Origin: Terriglobus sp. RCC_193
Lineage (GTDB): Bacteria; Acidobacteriota; Terriglobia; Terriglobales; Acidobacteriaceae
Assembly (NCBI RefSeq): GCF_041355105.1
Contig: NZ_JBFUPK010000001.1
Coordinates: 1,054,001 to 1,118,000 of the forward strand
Reading direction: 5' to 3'
Length of the DNA: 64,000 nt
Positions 28,270 to 36,853 of this stretch are shown one piece after another; the stretch's first letter is position 1, and each line of letters opens with the position of its first letter. The position numbers were made by a program, and so were the translations under genes. Under the pieces are notes generated by a model that had not been told where the DNA came from, did no database searches, and was given only the letters and a program-made list of their open reading frames with translations.

Positions 28270-29690
28270 TGAACACGTACTCCGTTCTCAACACGGCATC
28301 GAAAGCCGGCATCGCAGCTCTGGCGCTCATTGCCATCAGCGGTTGCAACGTCGGTCCCAAATACACACGCCCGCAGGTGCCGGCACCACCGGCATTCCGC
28401 GGCGCGGATGAAGCAGCCGTCTCCAGCGATCCCACCCAATCCATCGGTGATCGCAAGTGGAGCGAGATTTTCCGTGAGCCGGAACTGCAGCAGTACATTC
28501 AACAGGCACTCGCCGCCAACTACGATCTTCGCATCGCAGCGCAGAAAGTATTGGAAGCACAATCGCAGGTGAAAATCACACGCGCAGGCCAGTTCCCCAC
28601 TCTCAACGGTGGCGGTTCCGGTCTTGGTGCGGAGTTACCGGATTCGCTCAGCGATCAGATTGGCTCCCCGCTCACTGCAGGCAGCCTCAATCTCTCCGCT
28701 GCGTGGATTCCTGACTTCTGGGGTCTCTATCGCAAGCAGACAGAGGCCTCGCGTGATCAACTGATCGCGCAGGACTGGGCACGTGCAGCCGTTCGCATCT
28801 CGCTCGTCAGTCAGGTGGCCACCACGTATTTCACGCTGCGCGCTCTCGACGAGCAACTTCTCGTCGCGCGGAACACGCTGAAGGCGCGACAGGATTCTGT
28901 TCGACTCACACGCACGTTGACCGACGGTGGCCGCGCGCCGCTCTCGGATCTTCGTCAGGCGGAACAGCTCCTCTACACTGCTTCCTCTGCCATCCCGGCA
29001 CTGGAACAGCAGCGTGAACAACAGGAGAACGCGATGCGTCTTCTGCTGGGCCAGACTCCCGGTCCGGTCACGCACACAGACGCGTCTGCACTCGCGCCTG
29101 TGCCGCAGGATCTTCCCGTAGGTGTTCCTTCGCAGCTGCTGGAACGCCGTCCGGATATCCAGCAGGCTGAGGCTCAACTGAAGGCAGCCAACGCAAACGT
29201 CGGCGTAGCCAAAGCGGCATTCTTCCCGTCGCTCTCCCTCAGTTTCTCCGCAGGTCTCGGCGGAGATAGCTTCTCGAATCTCTTCGATCCCTCTGGTCGC
29301 ACCATCTACGGCATCGGCTCGCTCGCGCAGCCTATCTTCGCAGGTGGCAAAATCCGCGGGCAGTATGAGCTTTCGAAACAACAGAAGGAAGAGTTGGTCC
29401 TCACCTATCAGAAGACCATCCTCACCGCCTTCCGCGACACCTCCAACGCGCTGATCGCGGTCAACAAGACGCGTTCCACGCGCGAGGAACAGCAGAAGCT
29501 CGTAGCCGCGGCACAGGACGCAACCCGTCTCGCACGCGTTCGTTATCAGGCAGGCGCCGCAACCTATCTGGAAGTGCTGACCAACGATTCCACACTCTTC
29601 TCCGCGCAGTTGAACCTCATCAGCGCGCAGCAGAACGAGGCAACATCACTGGTCACGCTCTACCAGGCACTCGGTGGCGGCTGGCAGTAA
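28269..29690 (+). CDS. RND efflux outer-membrane factor (NodT/OprM family lipoprotein)
   Basis: A 473-residue protein from the ATG at 28269, whose A is the last base of the permease stop (TGATG). The lipobox AISGC (Cys about residue 26) is followed by the family-typical NVGPKYTRPQVPAP. Two TolC-type repeats with long helices and the conserved VPSQLLERRPDIQQAEAQLKAANANVGVAKA block are present. It should form the outer-membrane channel of the pump. A strong terminator follows. Confidence 0.95.
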   Translation: MNTYSVLNTASKAGIAALALIAISGCNVGPKYTRPQVPAPPAFRGADEAAVSSDPTQSIGDRKWSEIFREPELQQYIQQALAANYDLRIAAQKVLEAQSQVKITRAGQFPTLNGGGSGLGAELPDSLSDQIGSPLTAGSLNLSAAWIPDFWGLYRKQTEASRDQLIAQDWARAAVRISLVSQVATTYFTLRALDEQLLVARNTLKARQDSVRLTRTLTDGGRAPLSDLRQAEQLLYTASSAIPALEQQREQQENAMRLLLGQTPGPVTHTDASALAPVPQDLPVGVPSQLLERRPDIQQAEAQLKAANANVGVAKAAFFPSLSLSFSAGLGGDSFSNLFDPSGRTIYGIGSLAQPIFAGGKIRGQYELSKQQKEELVLTYQKTILTAFRDTSNALIAVNKTRSTREEQQKLVAAAQDATRLARVRYQAGAATYLEVLTNDSTLFSAQLNLISAQQNEATSLVTLYQALGGGWQ

Positions 29691-29703
29691 CTCGTACAAC
29701 AAA

Positions 29704-29750
29704 GTAAACGAAAGAGGCCGGGTGAATATCACCCGGCCTCTTTCGTTTAC
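29704..29750 (+). terminator. Strong intrinsic terminator after the efflux operon
   Basis: A perfect 22-bp inverted repeat (29704-29725 with 29729-29750) around a 3-base ATA loop, with the core gaggccgggtga. It begins 13 bases after the stop of the outer-membrane factor. Confidence 0.88.
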
Positions 29751-29780
29751 AGGCTCACAACACACAAGCCTCATTCTTCT

Positions 29781-30078
29781 ATCGCAGCGAAGCTCATACG
29801 GTCGTAGACCGTCATCTTGAGCGAACCAGCGAAGCTCATACGGTCGAAGACCGTCATCCTGACCAAACCAGCAAAGCTCCTACGGCCAAAGGCCGTCATT
29901 CTGAGCAAAGCGAAGAATCCCAACAAAGGCTAACTCCAGCAATACTGCCAAACGCTTTCAGCCAAAGAACCCAACACCAGCTTCGCAAAGCGAAGCTCAT
30001 ACGGTCGAAGACCGTCATCCTGACCGAAGCGAAGCGAAGCGAAGCGGAGCGGAAGGACCTGCATTCTTCTCTGTCCAC
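29781..30078 (+). repeat. Hairpin-rich dispersed repeat, copy G
   Basis: The spacer after the efflux terminator holds three cggtcg/cgaccg-type units (29798, 29838, 30001) and a cggcc-AAA-ggccg unit (29883). It also has the subfamily segment caacaaaggctaactccagc...cttcgcaaagcgaagc, which is close to copies H and I, and an expanded cgaagcgaagcgaagcgaag run near 30020. No gene is supported. Confidence 0.85.
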
Positions 30079-30115
30079 TACGATGCCACGGGGAACCTCA
30101 CTCCGATACGAACCA

Positions 30116-32236
30116 CTAAGCGTTGAGCGCCGTAACAAACTCCTCCACATCACGTATCGGCGGATGACAAGTCATACCGCTGCAAACCAACGCATACACA
30201 CCATCCTCACGAGGCATCTTCGCCACCGTCTCCATCAACGCAGGCGGCAACGCATCCATCTGCTCCCGCTTCACGCGAATCACCGCACGATTCACCGCAA
30301 ACGGCGCCAGCGCAATCAACTCCAACCGCGCGGCTTCCTCTCCATCGCCCACAATCACCACCTGCACCGGCGGACGCGAAAGCCGCCCCAGCGCCAGCGC
30401 AAACGTCGCGGCATACAAACCGAAGTGCTCCACAATGCCCGCGAAAGTCTCCAGCGTCTCCAGCGCATTGTCACGATACATCTGCTTCCCGCTCAACTCA
30501 TGCAGACGCAACAACAACATCGCAGCCGCAGGATTACCAGCAGGCGTAGGCGCATCCTGAATCGGTTTACGCCGCGTGATCAGCGCACCAATCAATTCCG
30601 CCGCATCTGATGGCGTGTCATAGAATCCGCCACCGCGACCGTCATAGAAGCGCCGCAACAGCGTCTCCGCAATCTGCTCGGCAGCAACGTAATACGCCTG
30701 CTCTCCACACGTCTCCCACACATCCAGGCAAGCGTGCGCAAGGAAGACAGCATCATCCAGCACACCCGGCACACGCTGCGCACTCTGCGCTGACTCGGCA
30801 TACGCCACCACATGCGAAACCGCACCATCCTGCAGCGCAGCAGCCAGCACGCGATCCAGCGACTTCTTCGCAAACGCAATCGCCTTCGGCATCTGCAACG
30901 CGCGCCCCGCGGTCACAAACGCGGAGATGCACATCGCGTTCCATCCCGTGTACAGCGTGCGATCAATCAACGGCATAGGCCGCTTCAACCGCGCCTGGTA
31001 CAGCTTCGCGCGCACCATCTTCAACATCATCGGCGCCAGCGCCGCATCCACACCCGCATGTTCCGCAGCCTTCTCCAGCGTCATCGGACGGAACAACACA
31101 TTGCGCGAAGAATCGTGATGCATATCGCCCACCGCGCCAATGTCGTAATACACTTCAGCGAATTTCAATTCTTCCGGCGTTAGAACTTCCGCAGCCTCTG
31201 CGCGCGACCATGTGAAGTAGTTGCCATCATCATCCAATGACTGGTCTGCATCCTGCGAAGCATAAAACCCACCATGCTCACGGTCGCACAGCCATTCATC
31301 CATCCACTGCACAATGCCGCGCGCCGCTGCCGCACACTCCGCATCCGCAAACGTCTGAAAGGCATGGCAGTAACTCCTAAGCATTTCGGAGTTGTCATAA
31401 CTCATCTTCTCGAAGTGCGGCACGATCCATCTCTCATCCACTGAGTACCGATGGAACCCGCCTCCAAGCTGATCGTAGATACCACCGCGCGCCATCTTCT
31501 TCAGGGTCGTCAGCACCGCTTCGGCACTCTGCGCTGCATTCGCTTCACCGCGCGACGCCGCATCCGTCAGCATCGAAAGCGCTCCAGGATGAAGAAACTT
31601 TGGCTCCGATCCAAAGCCGCCATGCACCGGATCAAATAGCTTCAACGCTGAATCCACCATGCGATGCAGCAATGCAATCCCTGCCCCATCGCGTTCCAGA
31701 TTGCTCATCGCGCCGGAGAACGTTTCGCCCTGTTCAATCGCCTCCATCACACTTGATGCAGACTCAAAAACATCGTCGCGCTGGTTCTGATACGAAGCTG
31801 CCATCGTCATCAACACACGCCGAAACGAAGGGCGTCCGTAGCGCTCTTCCGGCGGAAAATACGTGCCGCCAAAGTAAGGCCGCCCATCCGGCGTAAGAAA
31901 CGCCGTAAGCGGCCATCCGCCCTGGCCGCTGATTGCAGCCACCGCCGCCTGATAACGCGTGTCCACATCCGGCCGTTCATCACGGTCCACCTTCACCGCA
32001 ATGAAGTGCTCGTTGATGAGCGCCGCGGTCTCCGCATCTTCATATGATTCGCGGTCCATCACATGGCACCAGTGGCACCACACCGCACCCACATCCAGCA
32101 ACACCGGCTTGTCCTCCGCCAGTGCACGTTCAAAAGCCTCCGGCCCCCATGGAAGCCATTGCACGGGCTGATGCATAGCGGAGCGCAGATACGACGAAGA
32201 CGAGGAGGAAAGCGCGTTTGCAACGATTTCAGACAT
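30116..32236 (-). CDS. YyaL/DUF255-type thioredoxin-domain protein
   Basis: A 706-residue protein. The N-terminal DUF255 thioredoxin fold (about residues 15-180) has a CxxC active site within VWCHWCHVMDRESYED, and GGWPLTAFLTPDGRPYFGGTYFP downstream. The rest resembles a six-hairpin glycosidase fold (GGIYDQLGGGFHRYSVDERW, PHFEKMSYDN, DADQSLDDDGNYFTW). Homologues (bacterial YyaL, mammalian SPATA20) are widespread but lack a settled function. It is preceded by a terminator and so is probably transcribed alone. Confidence 0.92.
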   Translation of the reverse strand: MSEIVANALSSSSSSYLRSAMHQPVQWLPWGPEAFERALAEDKPVLLDVGAVWCHWCHVMDRESYEDAETAALINEHFIAVKVDRDERPDVDTRYQAAVAAISGQGGWPLTAFLTPDGRPYFGGTYFPPEERYGRPSFRRVLMTMAASYQNQRDDVFESASSVMEAIEQGETFSGAMSNLERDGAGIALLHRMVDSALKLFDPVHGGFGSEPKFLHPGALSMLTDAASRGEANAAQSAEAVLTTLKKMARGGIYDQLGGGFHRYSVDERWIVPHFEKMSYDNSEMLRSYCHAFQTFADAECAAAARGIVQWMDEWLCDREHGGFYASQDADQSLDDDGNYFTWSRAEAAEVLTPEELKFAEVYYDIGAVGDMHHDSSRNVLFRPMTLEKAAEHAGVDAALAPMMLKMVRAKLYQARLKRPMPLIDRTLYTGWNAMCISAFVTAGRALQMPKAIAFAKKSLDRVLAAALQDGAVSHVVAYAESAQSAQRVPGVLDDAVFLAHACLDVWETCGEQAYYVAAEQIAETLLRRFYDGRGGGFYDTPSDAAELIGALITRRKPIQDAPTPAGNPAAAMLLLRLHELSGKQMYRDNALETLETFAGIVEHFGLYAATFALALGRLSRPPVQVVIVGDGEEAARLELIALAPFAVNRAVIRVKREQMDALPPALMETVAKMPREDGVYALVCSGMTCHPPIRDVEEFVTALNA

Positions 32237-32259
32237 CGTATCCAGTGTACTTTGCGCGC

Positions 32260-32308
32260 AAATGCAGAAGAGGCAAAGGACGTTATGTCCTCTGCCTCTT
32301 CTGCATTT
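32260..32308 (-). terminator. Long hairpin terminator after the TolC-like gene
   Basis: A 22-bp inverted repeat (32260-32281 with 32287-32308) around a 5-base loop, with one mismatch. It begins 13 bases beyond the stop of the minus-strand TolC-like gene and just upstream of the next gene. Confidence 0.8.
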
Positions 32309-32321
32309 GGTGTTGTGTACG

Positions 32322-34481
32322 CTACTTCTGTTGCGGCGTCTGGAACGGTGGCAACGGTGGTGGCGTGTTGGTCAGCGGCTTCGGCGCTTCCGGATCCTTT
32401 GGTGCCGTCAATCCGGGAATCACCGGCGCATTGCTCATCGTGCCGGAAGCAGCCTGCTCCAGGTTGATGTTGTAGCGCTCCAGCGTATTAGCCAGCAGTT
32501 GCTGCAGCGATGCGCGGTCACGCGCATACACAGCCGTTGCTGTAATCAATGTATTCTCTGCCGTTGCCAGGTTACGTTCCTGCTGCAACACATTGGCAGT
32601 CGTCGATGCACCCAGCCGGAAGCGCTTCTGTTCTGCTTCCAACGCCTGTGCCTGGTAGTCGCGCGTGGCCTGCGCAGCCACTACGGAGGCGCGATCATTG
32701 GTCAACGCGTACTGACCGTTGATCACCTGGATGCGCGTCTGAGTGTACAGCTGCTGCAAACGCATCTGTGCCTGGCGATATTCCATCTGCGAACGCGCCT
32801 GATCAGCCTGCGCCGGACGGTTGCGGATAGGAATGCTCAGCGTTGCACCCACGCCCCGATCGGGAGCGCTATTGTTGAATGCGCCAGAGAACGCTGTCCC
32901 ATACGCGCCATAGTTACCAAGACCGCAGTTCGGCAGCGTGGGATTGTTCGTACATGCAGAGCTGGCAGGATTTGCCGTACCGGCAATACCCGTGCCGCCG
33001 TAGAAGGCATACGCATTCAGCGTCGGCAGCAGACCATTCTTTTCTGCGCGAATTGTGATTTTATTGGTCTGCATGTTGAGCACGGCCTGCTCAATCGATG
33101 GATTGTTCACGTAAGCCTGCTTCACCAGGTCTTCTATCGGCGTATCTTCTTCCGGCAGACGATCCAGGCTGACGCGGTCCGTTGGAACCACCGGAGCGGT
33201 TGCAAGCTGCGGATCGTTAAGATCACGCACAATCGCCTGCTTCATCACCAGTTGCTGATACTCCAGGTTTGACTGCGAGGTCACCAGCGATTGACGATCT
33301 GTGCTCACAGCCTGATCGCTGTTCACCACATCCAGCGGTGCCAGCGTTCCAATCTCAAGCTGGCGGCGATTATCGGCTGCCAGTTTCGTGGACTGTTCCA
33401 GTGCGCGCGTCTTCGCCTGTACGTCTTCATACGCACTCACCAGGTTCCAGTAGATGCTCTCCACCTGCGTGATGGTATAGATCAATTGCTGACGGAAGGC
33501 CGAATCCGTGATGCGACGATTAATCTTCGCCTGGACCACGAAGCGCCCCTGGATCCAGGGGCCAAAGCCCTGCAGCAGGTTCTGCGTCACAGTTGCCTTG
33601 AAGTTCGAGTTGAACTGCGGCGTGTAAGCGCTCAGGAACGAAGTCGAAGTCACACGCGAGTTTGTGAAACTCACATTGAGCTGCGTGCCGGTCAGGAATC
33701 CCTGCTGGTAGCCGAAGTTATACGTCGCAGTATCGGTCGTCGTGGAATTCGGATTGAAGATGCTCGTACCACCGGGTGCGATCGCGCTCTCGTACTGCAG
33801 CGTGCCCGTCACCAGAGGGTCACGGTTCAGCGGCACAGGACCGCCGCCATTGGTCGAAAGCACAAGGCCGGAAGCACCGGTACCGGAACCACCCGACGAA
33901 GTTGTCGTACCGCCAGGACCACCACCACCCGTTACGGTGGATGAGGTTCCGCCCAGCGTATTCGTCACCAGGCCGGTGGACACACCGCGCAGCGTACTTC
34001 CTGCCTTGGCGCGCAGGATATCGGTATCTGCAATGTCCAGGTTGATACGGGCAATCTCAATGTCGAAGTTATTTTCCAGCGCCAGCAGCACCGCGTCGGA
34101 AAGGCTCAGGTACACCTTCCCGTCACGCAGCAGGTCATTCAGGTGCGGCGTGTTGCTAAGCCGTGGAGCATTGTAATCCGTAGCCGTGTAAGGCGCAATC
34201 GGATTCTTCCAATGGCTCTTCAGGTTGCTGTAATCCTTGCCCGTCTCACGCAGAAACAACGGTCCCGGATGCGCCGGTTCAGGAGCCTGCGGAATGCCCG
34301 GTGTGCCAGTCGTGGTTATCTGCTGCGCCTGGGGGGCGGCTGGTGTCGTGGCAGCGTTTGCCGGCACACCCGCCGGGGGGGCCTGCTGTTGTCCAGCCTG
34401 CGCCAACGCCACATCCTGGCCAAGTGTTCCCATGAAAAGCAGCGCAACTCCGGCCGCTCCCTGCAATGTTCCTGCTTTCAC
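32322..34481 (-). CDS. TolC family outer-membrane protein with extended N-terminal and Gly/Ser regions
   Basis: A 719-residue protein from a GTG at 34481, preceded by GGAG at nine bases and opening a signal peptide (KAGTLQGAAGVALLFMGTLG to VALAQ). A Pro/Ala/Gln-rich stretch follows (about residues 30-75). The TolC-type body has LSLSDAVLLALENNFDIEIARINLDIA and, further on, LEAEQKRFRLGASTTANVLQ. A glycine/serine/threonine-rich insert lies at about residues 170-200. It is much longer than typical TolC (450-500 residues), which is common in Acidobacteria. No partner pump gene adjoins it. Longer starts upstream (to 34565) are possible but unsupported. Confidence 0.9.
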   Translation of the reverse strand: MKAGTLQGAAGVALLFMGTLGQDVALAQAGQQQAPPAGVPANAATTPAAPQAQQITTTGTPGIPQAPEPAHPGPLFLRETGKDYSNLKSHWKNPIAPYTATDYNAPRLSNTPHLNDLLRDGKVYLSLSDAVLLALENNFDIEIARINLDIADTDILRAKAGSTLRGVSTGLVTNTLGGTSSTVTGGGGPGGTTTSSGGSGTGASGLVLSTNGGGPVPLNRDPLVTGTLQYESAIAPGGTSIFNPNSTTTDTATYNFGYQQGFLTGTQLNVSFTNSRVTSTSFLSAYTPQFNSNFKATVTQNLLQGFGPWIQGRFVVQAKINRRITDSAFRQQLIYTITQVESIYWNLVSAYEDVQAKTRALEQSTKLAADNRRQLEIGTLAPLDVVNSDQAVSTDRQSLVTSQSNLEYQQLVMKQAIVRDLNDPQLATAPVVPTDRVSLDRLPEEDTPIEDLVKQAYVNNPSIEQAVLNMQTNKITIRAEKNGLLPTLNAYAFYGGTGIAGTANPASSACTNNPTLPNCGLGNYGAYGTAFSGAFNNSAPDRGVGATLSIPIRNRPAQADQARSQMEYRQAQMRLQQLYTQTRIQVINGQYALTNDRASVVAAQATRDYQAQALEAEQKRFRLGASTTANVLQQERNLATAENTLITATAVYARDRASLQQLLANTLERYNINLEQAASGTMSNAPVIPGLTAPKDPEAPKPLTNTPPPLPPFQTPQQK

Positions 34482-34575
34482 GCCTGTGTTCTCCAACAAC
34501 TGTGAGGAAAAGTCTTTCCTAAGGAAGACGTTCACCGAACCCGTTCGGACGCACCTTTCTTCCATGCAACCGGTT

Positions 34576-34613
34576 ATCAGATCAATTCAATCCCATTGGA
34601 TTGCCTGTCTGAT
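34576..34613. promoter_or_regulatory. Interrupted stem-loop between divergent tolC-like and truA genes
   Basis: ATCAGA (34576-34581) pairs with TCTGAT (34608-34613) and CAATCC (34588-34593) with GGATTG (34598-34603), giving a nested dyad. It lies in the 264-bp divergent intergenic region, where promoters or an operator are expected. Its function is unproven. Confidence 0.3.
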
Positions 34614-34745
34614 CCCGTTTGCAGGCTACCTGTGCGCCCGTGTTCCCTTCGGAAGTCAAAGTATACCAACCACCGGCCACGCCACACGGCATGGTCGTGC
34701 ATGGTACGTTCGAAACATCCGCAATGTTCCCGCGGACCCCTTGCC

Positions 34746-35597
34746 ATGTCCGATCCCACGCCCCAGCCTGAAGCCGCCACACACACCTTCCGGCTCACGC
34801 TGGCTTACGACGGTACAGATTTTTTCGGCTGGCAGATCCAGCCAGAACGCCGAACCATCCAGGGCACCCTCGCCAGAGTCATCCGCGAAACCATCGGCGA
34901 AGAGACCTTGCCCCAGGGCTCCGGTCGCACTGACACCGGCGTCCACGCCTTCGGTCAGACCGTCTCCCTCACCTTAACAGCCGACGTCCCCGCAGATCGC
35001 CTTCACCGCGCGTTGAACCGGCGGCTTCCCTCTGCCATCCGCATCCTCACCTGCGAAGCGGCACCTGGCTTCCACGCCCGCGCGGGGGTCCTCAACAAAA
35101 CCTATGAGTACCGCGTCTTCCCGCGCCGCACACCCGGCAGTCGCGAAGAACGCATCTGCCTGCCGCACATCGCGCGTTTCGCATGGGACTGCCGCTGGCC
35201 GCTGCAACTGGAACCCATGCAACAGGCCGCAACAGCACTCATCGGCACGCACGACTTCTCTTCCTTCGCCGCTCGCGACCCTGACCGCACGCGTCGTGCC
35301 GAAGAATCCGGCGAGCCGCTGAACAATATCCGCACCATCTTCGCCTCGGAATGGCTGCAACAAGACAACTTGCTCATCTACCGCGTCACCGGCACCGGCT
35401 TCCTGCATCACATGGTGCGCAACATCGTCGGCACCTGTGTTGAAATCGGCGCAAGCCGCATTCCCGCTGACAGCATCTCCGCCATCCTCGCCGCAAAGCA
35501 ACGTGGCGCCGCCGGAGTCACCGCACCGCCGCAGGGCCTGCACATGATGCAGGTGGTCTATCGCGATCATCCAACCACAGAGGGGGCCACCACATGA
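34746..35597 (+). CDS. truA: tRNA pseudouridine(38-40) synthase TruA
   Basis: A 283-residue enzyme from the ATG at 34746. The catalytic aspartate is Asp63 in GRTDTGVHA. Other TruA blocks are LAYDGTDFFGWQIQP, FHARAGVLNKTYEYRVF, IGTHDFSSFAA and GTGFLHHMVRNIVGTCVEIG. It modifies the anticodon stem of several tRNAs. Its stop overlaps the start of the peptidase gene (ATGA), opening a three-gene coupled run. Confidence 0.95.
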   Translation: MSDPTPQPEAATHTFRLTLAYDGTDFFGWQIQPERRTIQGTLARVIRETIGEETLPQGSGRTDTGVHAFGQTVSLTLTADVPADRLHRALNRRLPSAIRILTCEAAPGFHARAGVLNKTYEYRVFPRRTPGSREERICLPHIARFAWDCRWPLQLEPMQQAATALIGTHDFSSFAARDPDRTRRAEESGEPLNNIRTIFASEWLQQDNLLIYRVTGTGFLHHMVRNIVGTCVEIGASRIPADSISAILAAKQRGAAGVTAPPQGLHMMQVVYRDHPTTEGATT

Positions 35598-36853
35598 TTC
35601 TTCGCGACCGCGAACTCCTCCCCCTCGCCCGCATCGCGCAAATCGCGCAGGATCGCGCCGTGCATCGCGCCTTCGGCTGGTTCCATCTGCACGAACCGCG
35701 CATCCGCGCATGGCAGAAGGAGTGCGTTGCCATCCCCGCACCACCGTTTGGTGAAGCCACACGCGCCGCATGGTTCGTCGACCGCATGAACGAGCTCGGC
35801 CTCGCCAACGTCCACATCGACGAAGCAGGCAACGCGCTCGGTTTGCTCCACGAAAACGACGGCGCTTCCCCCGTCGTGCTGCTCTCAGCGCATCTCGACA
35901 CCGTCTTCGCCGCGGAAACCGAACTCGACATCCGCGAAGACGAATCGCTCCTCATCGGCCCCGGCATTTCGGACAACGGAGCAGGACTCGCCGCACTCCT
36001 CGCTATTGCCGCCGCCATGCGCCACGCGGACATCGACCCCGCCGCCAACATTCTCTTCGCCGCCAACACCGGCGAAGAAGCCGAGGGCGACCTCCGCGGC
36101 ATGCGTCATCTCTTCCACACGTCACCCTTCGCATCACGCATCTGTGGATCGCTCGCACTCGAAGGCGCGGGCAACGAAACTGTCGTCCCCCGAGCCCTTG
36201 GCAGCCGCCGCTTCCGTGTCGAAATCACCGGCCCCGGCGGCCACGCATGGACAGACTCCGCGCTGCCCAACCCCATCGTCATCCTCGCGCAGGCCATTAG
36301 CGAACTCGCCGTTCTGAAGCTTCCCGCACGCCCCCGCACCACGCTGAACATCGGCGAGATCCGCGGCGGCACATCGGTCACCTCCGTCCCGCAATCCGCC
36401 TCCGCCACCTTCGACATCCGCTCCACCGACGCCAGCCAGATCCTCTCGCTGGAGGTCCGCCTGTACCGCGCCGTCGAAGACGCCATGCTCTCCATCCCGC
36501 GCTCCCACCGCAACACCCTCAAAGCCGCCATCACACTCATCGGCGACCGCCCTGCCGGCGAACTCGCACCCAACTCGCGACTCCTCGCCAGCATCCACGC
36601 CGCCGACCGCCACCTGCGCCTCCGCACCGAAGAACGACTCGGCTCCACCGACGCCAACATTCCGCTCTCCCTCGGCCGCGAAGCAGTCGCCATCGGCGCG
36701 GGTGGCCTCGCCGGAGGCGTCCACACCACCAACGAATGGCACGACACCCGGGGCCGCGACCTCGCCCTCCGCCGAGTCCTTCTCGTTCTGCTCGACCTCT
36801 GCGGCTACGCCGGTACAAATCTCGCCGACTGCGACACGGAGACCCAGCCTTGA
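35594..36853 (+). CDS. M20 family metallopeptidase
   Basis: A 419-residue cytoplasmic-looking protein without a signal peptide. Zinc ligands are recognisable in LLSAHLDTVF, GPGISDNGAG and NTGEEAEGDL, with a late HTTNEWHDTRG block. The dimerisation domain lies at about residues 195-305 (RFRVEITGPGGHAWTD). The family includes PepT and carboxypeptidase G2-type enzymes that cut small peptides or amide bonds; the substrate is unknown. It overlaps truA upstream by four bases and the EamA gene downstream by four bases (TTGA). Confidence 0.9.
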   Translation: MILRDRELLPLARIAQIAQDRAVHRAFGWFHLHEPRIRAWQKECVAIPAPPFGEATRAAWFVDRMNELGLANVHIDEAGNALGLLHENDGASPVVLLSAHLDTVFAAETELDIREDESLLIGPGISDNGAGLAALLAIAAAMRHADIDPAANILFAANTGEEAEGDLRGMRHLFHTSPFASRICGSLALEGAGNETVVPRALGSRRFRVEITGPGGHAWTDSALPNPIVILAQAISELAVLKLPARPRTTLNIGEIRGGTSVTSVPQSASATFDIRSTDASQILSLEVRLYRAVEDAMLSIPRSHRNTLKAAITLIGDRPAGELAPNSRLLASIHAADRHLRLRTEERLGSTDANIPLSLGREAVAIGAGGLAGGVHTTNEWHDTRGRDLALRRVLLVLLDLCGYAGTNLADCDTETQP

